The translations under genes and the position numbers were made by a program. This document shows, piece by piece, positions 1 through 6,810 of a stretch of DNA of 15,939 nt. How positions within the stretch are numbered: position 1 is the first letter of the stretch; each line of letters starts with the position of its first letter. The notes under the pieces are model-generated. The model did not search any database, was not told the origin of the DNA, and worked only from the letters and a program-made list of their open reading frames with translations. The stretch comes from Candidatus Firestonebacteria bacterium RIFOXYA2_FULL_40_8. Its GTDB lineage: Bacteria > Oederibacteriota > D2-FULL-39-29. The stretch is from the NCBI GenBank assembly GCA_001778355.1, contig MFGS01000157.1:14749-30687 (forward strand). The letters run 5' to 3'.

Positions 1-1
1 G

Positions 2-778
2 GACCCGGATACGCATCATTATATAACTACCGGGAAAAAGGAAAATAAATTTGGTATTAATATAAGTAAGGCCAAGGAATTCTTTATTGTAGCCGCACGT
101 TTAAAAAATCTAAAAGTAAGCGGGATACATACTCATATAGGTTCACAGATAACCACGGTTGAGCCCTATGTGCTGGCTTTGAAAAAAGTTATTGCCTTGA
201 AAAAAGAACTGGAAAAAATAGGAATTGTTATCAGCAGATTAAATATCGGCGGCGGCCTGGGGATAATATATAAGGACGAAACTCCGTCAACTCCGGCAGT
301 CTTTGCGGAAAAGATACTGCCGCTGCTTAAGCCTCTTGGCGTTAAAGTTATAATGGAACCCGGGAGATTTATTGTCGGTAATGCAGGAATAATGTTGGCG
401 CAGGTGCAATACGTAAAGATAGGTGAAGTTAAGAATTATGTTATTCTTGATGCAGGTATGAATGATTTTATACGCCCGGCACTTTATGGCGCATATCATG
501 ATATTGTAGCAGTTAAAAAGACTTCAGGTAAAATTAAGGCGGATGTCGTAGGTCCAATTTGTGAATCCGGAGATTTCTTCGGAAAAAACAGGATGCTTCC
601 TAAAGTTAAGGAAGGCGACTATATGGCGGTTATGAGTGCGGGTGCTTACGGCTTTTCGATGACTTCAAATTATAATTGCAGAAGAAAGGCAGCCGAAGTT
701 CTCGTAGACGGCTCAAAATATAAAATTACGAGAAAAAGAGAAACTTTCGAGGATCTTGTTAAAGAAGAGAGAATCTAA
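2..778 (+). CDS. lysA: Diaminopimelate decarboxylase, C-terminal part (5' end outside window)
   Basis: LysA is a PLP enzyme that decarboxylates meso-diaminopimelate to L-lysine, the last step of the pathway. The reading frame is open from the first full codon (base 2), and 258 residues are visible of a family that usually has about 410-420. The first residues read DPDTHHYITTGKKENKFG, a hallmark LysA segment, so the missing part includes the PLP-binding lysine near the N terminus. Also visible are HTHIGSQ, the glycine-rich phosphate loop GGGLG, EPGRF, the catalytic-cysteine motif CESGDFF and GAYGFSMTSNYN. The methionine at base 170 is internal, not a start. The stop is one base before the dapF start, so the two genes are almost certainly co-transcribed and probably translationally coupled. 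The truncation is a window edge, not a broken gene. Confidence 0.96.
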   Translation, partial: DPDTHHYITTGKKENKFGINISKAKEFFIVAARLKNLKVSGIHTHIGSQITTVEPYVLALKKVIALKKELEKIGIVISRLNIGGGLGIIYKDETPSTPAVFAEKILPLLKPLGVKVIMEPGRFIVGNAGIMLAQVQYVKIGEVKNYVILDAGMNDFIRPALYGAYHDIVAVKKTSGKIKADVVGPICESGDFFGKNRMLPKVKEGDYMAVMSAGAYGFSMTSNYNCRRKAAEVLVDGSKYKITRKRETFEDLVKEERI

Positions 779-779
779 A

Positions 780-1574
780 ATGAAGAATATAATATTTTCA
801 AAGTTAAGCGGAACCGGCAATGATTTTATTGTTGTGGATAATAGAAAAAAATCAGTAATAAACGTAAAAAAGTTCGCACTTACTGTTTGTGATAGAAAAA
901 GATCTGTCGGCGCTGACGGTGTATTGCTCGTCGAAAAATCAAGTATTGCGGATTACAAAATGCGTATTATTAATTCAGACGGCACAGAGGCAGAGATGTG
1001 CGGAAACGGGATACGCTGTATAGGGCTTTTTGCGTATCTTAAAAAAATAGCAGGGAAAGAGCAGTCTGTTGAAACTTTATCGGGTCTTAAAGCTGTAACC
1101 ATACTTTCTGCCGTAAAAGGACTGGTGGATGTCAATATGGGGCTGCCCAAAGATGAAAAAATGGGACTGGTCATCAATACAGGAGGAAAAAAATTCATAG
1201 GGGCTTTTGTTAATACCGGTGTTCCTCATACTGTTATTCTTGATACCGGTGTAGATGTAAACGAATACGGAAGGCAGATTAGATATCATAAGGTCTTTAA
1301 GCCGGCCGGTACAAATGTTAACTTTGTTAAGGTCGTTAATAAAAATACAATTAAAGTCCGTACCTATGAAAGGGGTGTTGAAGCGGAGACAGAGGCATGC
1401 GGTACGGGTTCCACGGCTTCGGCTTATATCACAAACGCGCTTTGTAAAACAAAATTTCCGACAAAAGTAATTACTAAAGGCGGGGATATCTTGGAAATAG
1501 ACGCGGATGAAGAAGGCAATCTGTATATGTCAGGCAATGTAACATATATCTGTGAAGGTAAAATATTTTATTAA
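780..1574 (+). CDS. dapF: Diaminopimelate epimerase
   Basis: DapF interconverts LL- and meso-diaminopimelate in the cytoplasm by a two-cysteine, cofactor-free mechanism, supplying meso-DAP to the cell wall and to LysA. The 264-residue product has the N-terminal SGTGNDFIVVD motif, the first catalytic cysteine (about residue 74) in MCGNGIRC and the second (about residue 207) in EACGTGSTAS. Both catalytic residues are intact and the length is normal for the family. I chose the ATG at 780 over an in-frame upstream codon at 756. The 780 start gives the family-typical beginning MKNIIFSKLSGTGNDF, and a purine-rich AAGAAGAGAG lies just upstream inside the lysA end. A palindromic repeat element follows the gene. 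Confidence 0.97.
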   Translation: MKNIIFSKLSGTGNDFIVVDNRKKSVINVKKFALTVCDRKRSVGADGVLLVEKSSIADYKMRIINSDGTEAEMCGNGIRCIGLFAYLKKIAGKEQSVETLSGLKAVTILSAVKGLVDVNMGLPKDEKMGLVINTGGKKFIGAFVNTGVPHTVILDTGVDVNEYGRQIRYHKVFKPAGTNVNFVKVVNKNTIKVRTYERGVEAETEACGTGSTASAYITNALCKTKFPTKVITKGGDILEIDADEEGNLYMSGNVTYICEGKIFY

Positions 1575-1583
1575 CCAAATACT

Positions 1584-1663
1584 TTTCTCCCCTTTTAGAT
1601 AAGGGGAGGATTAAGGTGGGGATAATCCCCATCCTGCCTTCCCCTTATCTAAAAGGGGAAGAA
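1584..1663. repeat. Nested palindromic intergenic element between dapF and dapA
   Basis: This is an 80-base palindrome. The outer arms 1589-1606 and 1641-1658 are a perfect 18-base inverted repeat (CCCCTTTTAGATAAGGGG and its complement), with further weaker pairing out to 1584/1663. Nested inside, 1615-1622 and 1626-1633 pair as GGTGGGGA with TCCCCATC around a three-base loop. Transcribed, the whole would fold into one long hairpin with a small internal loop. No T-run follows the right arm, so it does not look like an intrinsic terminator, and dapA follows within 25 bases. It resembles the miniature or REP-like palindromes that occur in many copies in some genomes; copy number cannot be judged here. 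Confidence 0.85.
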
Positions 1664-1685
1664 TCTATGGTAAGGAGAGAAATAA

Positions 1686-2564
1686 ATGTTTAAAGGTTCG
1701 GTAACAGCTCTGATCACTCCGTTTAAAAACGGCAAAGTTGATGAAAATAGGCTTAAAGCGAATGTTGACTTTCAAATTAAAAACAAAGTCCTGGGACTGC
1801 TTCCCTGCGGTACAACGGGTGAATCCCCGACGTTATCGCACCTGGAACATAGAAAAGTAATTCAGCTGGTTGTGAAAGCCGCAAAAGGCAGAGTGCCGGT
1901 GATGGCGGGAACAGGTTCAAACTCAACGGATGAGGCGGTAGAGCTGACCCGGTACGCAAAGAAAGTCGGTTGTGACGCGGCTTTGATGGTTTCACCGTAT
2001 TACAATAAACCCACGCAAAAAGGGTTATATCTGCACTTCAAAAAAGTTGCAGACACGGTTGATATTCCGATAATGCTTTACAATATTCCGGGTCGTACCG
2101 GTATCAATATTGAAGCAGTGACAATGGCAAAGCTAAAAAATGATTGTAAAAATATAATAGGAGTAAAAGAAGCCACCGGCAGTCTGGATATGGCAAGCCA
2201 GATTATTTCTGCCTGCGGAAAAGATTTCTGTGTGATGTCAGGAGATGATAATCTTACCTTGCCTATTATGTCTGTCGGCGGAAGAGGTGTTATTTCGGTA
2301 ATTTCTAATATTGTGCCGAGACAAGTTGCGGATATGACTGCTGCGTATGCAAGAGGGGACTTTAAGAAAGCGCAGGAGATCCATTATTATCTGTTCCCTC
2401 TAATGAAAGCAGCTTTTATCGAAACAAATCCTATACCGGTAAAGACGGCTATGATGCTGGCAGGTATGGACACGGGTGAAATGCGTCTTCCTATGTGCAG
2501 CATGGAAGAAGGAACGTTAAGGAAAATGACGGATGTTCTAAGAACATACGGTCTGGTCGGATAG
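1686..2564 (+). CDS. dapA: 4-hydroxy-tetrahydrodipicolinate synthase
   Basis: DapA condenses pyruvate with aspartate semialdehyde, the first committed step to DAP and lysine. The 292-residue product matches the family length. It shows the N-terminal GSVTALITPF, the substrate-loop CGTTGESPTL (residues 41-50), PYYNKPTQKG, YNIPGRTG with the catalytic tyrosine (about 132), and GVKEATGS with the Schiff-base lysine at 161. The ATG at 1686 follows a good AAGGAGAG ribosome binding site that starts just after the palindromic element, so the repeat has not disturbed translation initiation. The stop is TAG and overlaps the first unit of a 9-base tandem repeat. It lies in the lysine/mDAP operon between dapF and dapB. 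No lysine riboswitch is apparent upstream. Confidence 0.97.
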   Translation: MFKGSVTALITPFKNGKVDENRLKANVDFQIKNKVLGLLPCGTTGESPTLSHLEHRKVIQLVVKAAKGRVPVMAGTGSNSTDEAVELTRYAKKVGCDAALMVSPYYNKPTQKGLYLHFKKVADTVDIPIMLYNIPGRTGINIEAVTMAKLKNDCKNIIGVKEATGSLDMASQIISACGKDFCVMSGDDNLTLPIMSVGGRGVISVISNIVPRQVADMTAAYARGDFKKAQEIHYYLFPLMKAAFIETNPIPVKTAMMLAGMDTGEMRLPMCSMEEGTLRKMTDVLRTYGLVG

Positions 2565-2598
2565 CAAGGAAAGCAAAGAAAGCAAGGGCAGCAAGTGA
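2563..2598. repeat. Four-unit 9-base tandem repeat starting in the dapA stop codon
   Basis: Four consecutive 9-base units read AGCAAGGAA, AGCAAAGAA, AGCAAGGGC and AGCAAGTGA, an exact period of nine with AGCAA at 2563, 2572, 2581 and 2590. The first unit begins on the second base of the dapA TAG stop. It is purine-rich and non-coding in this position. It is the first of several repeat motifs packed into the 215-base dapA-dapB gap. Confidence 0.8.
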
Positions 2599-2604
2599 AG
2601 AAAG

Positions 2605-2632
2605 TGACAGAAGAGTGATAATTATTCTGTCA
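2605..2632. repeat. Small inverted repeat TGACAGAA/TTCTGTCA
   Basis: A perfect 8-base inverted repeat (2605-2612 and 2625-2632) with a 12-base loop lies directly after the 9-base tandem tract. The following bases to about 2660 (ending near CGGGGATCCAG) look like a degenerate form of the common GTCATtCC...GGaATCCAG type of dispersed intergenic repeat. That resemblance is from memory and weak. No T-run makes it a terminator. Confidence 0.5.
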
Positions 2633-2670
2633 TCCTCGAGTGTTTTTATCGGGGATCCAGTGTCTTTGTT

Positions 2671-2698
2671 TTGTTAAATAACACCACATTAATATAGA
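2671..2698 (+). promoter_or_regulatory. Possible weak sigma-70-type promoter upstream of dapB
   Basis: TTGTTA (2671-2676) and TATAGA (2693-2698) are 16 bases apart, each matching four of six consensus positions. It lies about 80 bases before dapB and overlaps the start of the AACGT repeat tract. In such AT-rich sequence a match this good can arise by chance, so this is only a candidate for an internal promoter of the operon. Confidence 0.25.
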
Positions 2699-2733
2699 AC
2701 GTGAGCAACGTGTTAACGTGGAACGTTCTAACG
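2695..2733. repeat. AACGT-word degenerate tandem/inverted repeat before dapB
   Basis: AACG occurs five times at spacings of 9, 8, 7 and 8 bases (2698, 2707, 2715, 2722, 2730). The ends TAGAACGT (2695-2702) and ACGTTCTA (2723-2730) form a perfect 8-base inverted repeat. It therefore combines a short tandem word with terminal inversion, as other gaps in this window do. It ends about 35 bases before the dapB ribosome binding site. It is non-coding and its function is unknown. Confidence 0.7.
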
Positions 2734-2779
2734 AATTTTATTTAGATACTGCTTAAACAAGGAAAATACGGAGAGAGTT

Positions 2780-3580
2780 ATGATAAAAGTAATAATGGCC
2801 GGTGCCGGTGGCAGGATGGGTGTGATAATAATTAAACTTATTGCAGCTCAGAAGGATATGGTTCTTTCCGGAGCGCTTGAAAATGAAAAATTCCCGGGAT
2901 TGGGTAAAGATATAGGTGAGTTTATCGGTATTGGAAAACTGGGAGTTTCTATCGTTTCGGATCTTTCAAAAATTGCTCCTGAGTGTGATGTTATAATTGA
3001 TTTTACTTCACCTGCTTCCACAATGGCAAACCTTGCCGTAGCGATTAAAGCTAAGAAAGCCTTTATTATAGGGACCACGGGTATTGACGATGCTCAGAAA
3101 ATACAGATAGCAGAGGCGGGGAAATCTATCCCGGTGGTGTTTTCTGCCAGTATGAGCGCAGGTGTTAATCTTTTATTTAAGCTGGCAAAAGAAGCTGCAA
3201 AAGTTCTGAGAGATTATGATGCAGAGATCGTAGAGACTCACCACCGTTTTAAAAAAGATGCACCTTCGGGGACTGCTTTAAAGCTCGGAGAAAGTATTGC
3301 TTCAGGCAGGGGTATTGATTTTAAGAAAAACACGGTGTTTGGAAGAGAAGGCATTACAGGGGAAAGAAAACCGGACGAAATTGCTATTCACGCAGTAAGA
3401 AGCGGTGATGTTGCAGGAGAGCATACAGTTTCTTTCGGGACTATCGGTGAACGTATAGAGCTAGTGCATAGAGCCTCAAGCCGCGAAGCTTACGGAAGAG
3501 GCGCCATACTGGCTGTAAGGTACATAACCAAAGCAAAAAAAGGTCTTTACGATATGCAAGATGTACTTAAACTCAAATAG
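2780..3580 (+). CDS. dapB: 4-hydroxy-tetrahydrodipicolinate reductase
   Basis: DapB reduces the DapA product to tetrahydrodipicolinate with NAD(P)H. The 266-residue protein has the dinucleotide-binding AGAGGRMG (residues 7-14), DFTSP (about 74-78), IGTTG (97-101), and the signature ETHHRFKKDAPSGTA (152-166) carrying the catalytic histidine (about 155) and lysine (about 159). It ends in the typical GLYDMQDVL. The ATG at 2780 follows GGAGAG at 2770-2775. Its substrate comes from DapA encoded just upstream and its product goes to DapL encoded downstream. The TAG stop sits inside a heptamer repeat tract. Domain order and length are normal and the gene looks fully functional. Confidence 0.97.
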   Translation: MIKVIMAGAGGRMGVIIIKLIAAQKDMVLSGALENEKFPGLGKDIGEFIGIGKLGVSIVSDLSKIAPECDVIIDFTSPASTMANLAVAIKAKKAFIIGTTGIDDAQKIQIAEAGKSIPVVFSASMSAGVNLLFKLAKEAAKVLRDYDAEIVETHHRFKKDAPSGTALKLGESIASGRGIDFKKNTVFGREGITGERKPDEIAIHAVRSGDVAGEHTVSFGTIGERIELVHRASSREAYGRGAILAVRYITKAKKGLYDMQDVLKLK

Positions 3581-3610
3581 CTAATAGCTGATAACTCATA
3601 GCTGATATTT
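3576..3610. repeat. Heptamer tandem repeat across the dapB stop codon
   Basis: Units of seven bases read AATAGCT, AATAGCT, GATAACT, CATAGCT and GATATTT, that is four clear copies of a NATAGCT word plus a decayed fifth. The first unit contains the dapB TAG stop (3578-3580). The tract ends immediately before the dapL ribosome binding site (AGAGGAG, 3612-3618). It resembles the short tandem heptamers described in cyanobacterial intergenic DNA in build, but not necessarily in origin. Confidence 0.8.
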
Positions 3611-3624
3611 AAGAGGAGTATTTA

Positions 3625-4821
3625 ATGAAAATAGAGATCGCTGACAGACTAAAGAAACTTCCCCCCTATTTGTTCATTGAAATTGATAAGATGAAGAGAA
3701 AGGCGAAAGATGAAGGTGTAGACATAATTGATCTCGGTATCGGAGATCCGGATTTACCGACTTTAAAACCGGTTATTGAAGAGATGCAAAAAGAGATCTG
3801 GGATGCAAAAAATCATCAGTATCCGCTGGGTTCGGGACTGAAGGAATTCAGGGTGGCGGTTACGGAGTGGTATAAAAAGCGTTTTGGCGTGGATTTTGAT
3901 CCTGATACGGAAGCCATGGCTTTGATAGGCTCCAAAGAAGCTATCGGTCATCTTCCTCTTGCGTTTGTTAATCCTGGAGATGTTGTGCTTATTCCTGATC
4001 CGGGTTATCCTGTATATAATGCAGGTACAATATTTGCAGAAGGCATTCCTTATATCATGCCTTTGCTGGAGAAAAACGGGTTTTTGCCGGACCTTGACAG
4101 TATTCCCTCTGATATATTAAAAAAAGCCAAATTGATGTTCATAAACTACCCGAATAATCCTACAGCAGCAATTGCGCCTAAATCTTTTTATGAAAAGGTA
4201 GTAGCTTTTGCAAAGAAGAATAGTATTATTGTGTGTCATGATGCCGCTTACTCTGAAATGTTCTATGAGGGCGCTAAGTCTCCTAGTTTTTTTAACGCTG
4301 AGGGAGCAAAAGATGTAGGTATTGAGATGTTTTCTTTTTCAAAAACATTTAATATGACCGGCTGGCGTCTCGGCTATGCTGTGGGACATAAAGACCTGAT
4401 TGCCGGGCTGGCTTCAGTTAAAGGCAATCTGGATTCAGGGCAGTTCCATGCAATACAGAGGGCGGGCATAAAAGCTTTGCAACTGCCTGATAAATGGACT
4501 GACGACCTCAGGAAAACTTATGAGGCTAGAAGAGATGTGCTGGTTTCAGGGCTTAAGTCACTGGGCTGGAGCGTAAATAATCCAAAAGCAACTTTTTACG
4601 TATGGATAAAGGTTCCGGAGAAGTTTGCCTCTTCAAATAAAGATGTTAAATCTATTTCAAGCGAACTGGTGAAGTTTCTCCTTCAAAATTGCGGAATCGT
4701 GTCAACACCGGGGGTTGGGTTTGGTAAATACGGCGAAGGCTACATCAGGATGACTATTTGCACGACGGAAGAAAGACTTAAAGAAGCAGTTAAACGGTTG
4801 AAGGAAAAATGCCGGTTCTAA
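3625..4821 (+). CDS. dapL: LL-diaminopimelate aminotransferase (DapL2-like)
   Basis: This class I/II PLP aminotransferase of 398 residues most likely converts tetrahydrodipicolinate directly to LL-diaminopimelate using glutamate, bypassing the acylated route (DapD, DapC, DapE). Visible are LGIGDPDLPT (37-46), the substrate loop YPLGSG, NYPNNPT (174-180), HDAAYSEM with the PLP-contacting Asp and Tyr, and SFSKTFNMTGWRLGYAVG with the Schiff-base lysine at 240. The N terminus and length fit the shorter DapL2 class of methanogens and sulfate reducers better than the plant/chlamydial class. Related aspartate or alanine aminotransferases share these motifs, but the position directly after dapB with no dapD or dapE in view supports DapL. 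The start has AGAGGAG six bases upstream. Its end overlaps folK by 13 bases. Confidence 0.9.
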   Translation: MKIEIADRLKKLPPYLFIEIDKMKRKAKDEGVDIIDLGIGDPDLPTLKPVIEEMQKEIWDAKNHQYPLGSGLKEFRVAVTEWYKKRFGVDFDPDTEAMALIGSKEAIGHLPLAFVNPGDVVLIPDPGYPVYNAGTIFAEGIPYIMPLLEKNGFLPDLDSIPSDILKKAKLMFINYPNNPTAAIAPKSFYEKVVAFAKKNSIIVCHDAAYSEMFYEGAKSPSFFNAEGAKDVGIEMFSFSKTFNMTGWRLGYAVGHKDLIAGLASVKGNLDSGQFHAIQRAGIKALQLPDKWTDDLRKTYEARRDVLVSGLKSLGWSVNNPKATFYVWIKVPEKFASSNKDVKSISSELVKFLLQNCGIVSTPGVGFGKYGEGYIRMTICTTEERLKEAVKRLKEKCRF

Positions 4822-5309
4822 AAGCATATCTGGCGATTGGCAGCAACCTGGGAAGCAGGTATCTGAATTTAAAAAAAGCAGTGTTGCTTCTTGAAAAATA
4901 TGGTAAAATCAAAGTAATAAGGTGCTCCCCGTTGTACGAGACGGAACCGGTAGGCAAAGTAAAGCAGGGTTTTTTCTTGAACGGAGTAGTAGAAATAAAA
5001 ACGGCCCTGAAACCGCTTCAACTCCTTGCAGTTTGTAAGGAAGTTGAAAAGAAAATGAAAAGAAAGAAGACGGTGAAATGGGGACCTAGAGTAATTGATC
5101 TTGATATAATTCTTTACGGCGGTCGGGTAATAAAAGTTAAAGGTCTGACGGTTCCGCATAAAGAGATGAGCAAACGGGAGTTTGTTCTTAAACCCCTGGT
5201 GGATCTGAACGGTAAAGGCAGACATCCTGTGGTAAAAAAAAGTTTTTCGAAGCTACTTAAAGAAATAAAAGGCGAAAAGACAGTTAAAAAATATGGAAAA
5301 AGAATTTAA
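4809..5309 (+). CDS. folK: 2-amino-4-hydroxy-6-hydroxymethyldihydropteridine pyrophosphokinase
   Basis: FolK transfers pyrophosphate from ATP to the hydroxymethyl-pterin, the step before dihydropteroate synthase in folate synthesis. The 166-residue protein begins with YLAIGSNLG, has SPLYETEPVG (40-49), FLNGVVEI and the HPPK signature WGPRVIDLDIILYG (91-104) with the two Mg-binding aspartates, and ends with VPHKEM and FVLKPL. The ATG at 4809 lies inside the last codons of dapL (13-base overlap), and its own end overlaps the next gene by 17 bases, so translation is probably coupled in both directions. The C terminus is rich in lysine. Adjacency of folK to a deoxynucleoside kinase and a pan gene is known from several bacterial groups. 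Confidence 0.95.
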   Translation: MPVLKAYLAIGSNLGSRYLNLKKAVLLLEKYGKIKVIRCSPLYETEPVGKVKQGFFLNGVVEIKTALKPLQLLAVCKEVEKKMKRKKTVKWGPRVIDLDIILYGGRVIKVKGLTVPHKEMSKREFVLKPLVDLNGKGRHPVVKKSFSKLLKEIKGEKTVKKYGKRI

Positions 5310-5940
5310 TCATAAATACATAGTGATAGAGGGGCCGATTGGTGTAGGCAAGACCAGTCTTGTGGATTTGATCGGACGGGAGTTCCGCTTTAAGCAAATC
5401 CTTGAGGTTGTTGAGGAAAATCCTTTTCTTCCTAAATTTTACAAAGAGATGAAGAATTTTGCCTTTCAGACGCAGATCTTCTTCCTGCTAAACAGGTACA
5501 AGCAGCAGCAGGCGTTATTTCAGAACGAACTCTTCTCGTCCGGGATTATGGCGGATTACCTTTTTGAAAAAGACAGGATCTTTGCTTACGTGAATCTTGA
5601 TGAAAGTGAACTGGTATTATACGAAAAATTATATGCTATTTTGAAACCACAGGTACCCAAACCTGACTTGGTTATTTATTTGCAGGCAAATACGGAAACG
5701 CTGATAAAACGGATAAAACTTCGTGGGCGGACTTATGAGAAAACTATTGGTCACGAGTATCTTGACCGGTTGAATAAAGCTTATAGCGATTTTTTTCTTA
5801 GATATAAGGAAACACCCCTTTTAATCATTAATACCAATGAGATAGATTTTGTTCATAAAATGGGTGATTTAAACGATCTCATTAAAACCATCCGCGATAT
5901 GAAAACCGGGACCAAGTATTACCTCCCTATAAGTTCCTAA
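5293..5940 (+). CDS. Deoxynucleoside kinase (dGK/dAK family)
   Basis: This 215-residue protein belongs to the deoxynucleoside kinase family, which phosphorylates purine or pyrimidine deoxynucleosides to monophosphates for dNTP salvage. The P-loop GPIGVGKTS is at residues 14-22. EENPF follows a beta strand as in family members, MADYLFEKDRIFA holds the position of the Asp-Arg substrate motif, and RIKLRGRTYEKTI is the arginine-rich lid. The start overlaps the folK end by 17 bases in another frame, and no strong ribosome binding site is visible, so coupling is likely. The exact substrate (dG, dA or dC) cannot be read from these motifs, so no gene symbol is given. Confidence 0.9.
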   Translation: MEKEFNHKYIVIEGPIGVGKTSLVDLIGREFRFKQILEVVEENPFLPKFYKEMKNFAFQTQIFFLLNRYKQQQALFQNELFSSGIMADYLFEKDRIFAYVNLDESELVLYEKLYAILKPQVPKPDLVIYLQANTETLIKRIKLRGRTYEKTIGHEYLDRLNKAYSDFFLRYKETPLLIINTNEIDFVHKMGDLNDLIKTIRDMKTGTKYYLPISS

Positions 5941-5948
5941 GGATAAAT

Positions 5949-6797
5949 ATGAGAGTTATTTCAGATATAACAGAGATGACTTCCTTTTCCAGAAAAATAA
6001 TTGCTGCAGGGAAAACAATCGGGTTTGTCCCCACCATGGGCTACCTCCATGCCGGGCACCTTTCTCTGGTAGAAAGAGCAAAAAAAGAATGTGATATTAT
6101 AATATTGAGTATTTTTGTAAACCCTGCGCAATTTGGCCCCAAAGAAGATCTGGCTGCATATCCGAGAGACCTGATGCGTGATTTAAAGTTATTAAAGCCG
6201 CTTAAGGTGGATATTGTTTTTAATCCTCAAGCGAAAGAAATGTATCCTTCTGGTTGTAAGACCTTTGTTAACATAGATGGTGATTTAACACAAAAACTCT
6301 GCGGCGCTTTCCGGCCTATACATTTTAAAGGTGTTTTGACCGTCGTTGCCAAATTGCTTAATATAGTGCTTCCGCATAAAGCCTACTTTGGGGAAAAAGA
6401 TGCCCAGCAATGTGTGGTAATTAAAAAGATGTGTAAAGATCTTAAATTCCCGGTAAAGATAATCACATTACCTACTATAAGGGAAAAAGACGGTCTGGCA
6501 ATGAGTTCAAGGAACACATATCTAACCACTGAAGAAAGGAAATCAGCGCCTATGATATATAAAACTCTTTTAATGGCTGAGAAAATGATAGACGATGGGG
6601 AGTTGCGGGGAAAAAAAGTTATAACGGCTATGAAAAAGAAACTAAAAAGTATGAAAAATGCAGAAATCCAGTATATTTCTATTGTTAATTCGGATACTCT
6701 TGAAGATCGGGCAAACATCTCGGGAGAAATAATAATTGCTTTAGCCTTGAAACTTGGTAAGACCCGTCTAATTGACAATATCGTAATGTCAGTGTAG
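5949..6797 (+). CDS. panC: Pantothenate synthetase
   Basis: PanC joins pantoate and beta-alanine at the cost of ATP to AMP, making pantothenate for coenzyme A. The 282-residue protein carries GFVPTMGYLHAGHLSLV with the nucleotide-binding HxxH-like motif (His 34 and 37), SIFVNPAQFGPKEDL (54-68), FGEKDAQQ (147-154) and the C-terminal-domain MSSRN (185-189). The usual SRPGHF substrate loop reads FRPIHF here, with the histidine kept. The ATG at 5949 follows AAGGATA, which overlaps the stop of the previous gene. The beta-alanine supplier panD is about 1.5 kb downstream behind its own promoter. The pantoate enzymes PanB and PanE are not in the window. Confidence 0.96.
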   Translation: MRVISDITEMTSFSRKIIAAGKTIGFVPTMGYLHAGHLSLVERAKKECDIIILSIFVNPAQFGPKEDLAAYPRDLMRDLKLLKPLKVDIVFNPQAKEMYPSGCKTFVNIDGDLTQKLCGAFRPIHFKGVLTVVAKLLNIVLPHKAYFGEKDAQQCVVIKKMCKDLKFPVKIITLPTIREKDGLAMSSRNTYLTTEERKSAPMIYKTLLMAEKMIDDGELRGKKVITAMKKKLKSMKNAEIQYISIVNSDTLEDRANISGEIIIALALKLGKTRLIDNIVMSV

Positions 6798-6810
6798 AAA
6801 GAGATATATA

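Noticed and set aside
756..779. Upstream in-frame start for dapF
   Set aside because: It would extend into the lysA coding end and add eight residues absent from the family; the ATG at 780 has a better site and gives the normal N terminus.
1575..1685. Lysine riboswitch or intrinsic terminator before dapA
   Set aside because: The hairpin is a simple nested palindrome with no T-run and none of the multi-helix layout of the lysine riboswitch.
2495..2677. 60-codon open frame overlapping the dapA end and the repeat tract
   Set aside because: It is a frame-shifted shadow of dapA that runs into tandem repeats; the product is low-complexity, without a ribosome binding site or recognisable family.
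4869..5225. 118-codon minus-strand open frame
   Set aside because: It lies entirely inside folK, whose motifs are unmistakable; the minus-strand product shows no motif and reflects codon bias.
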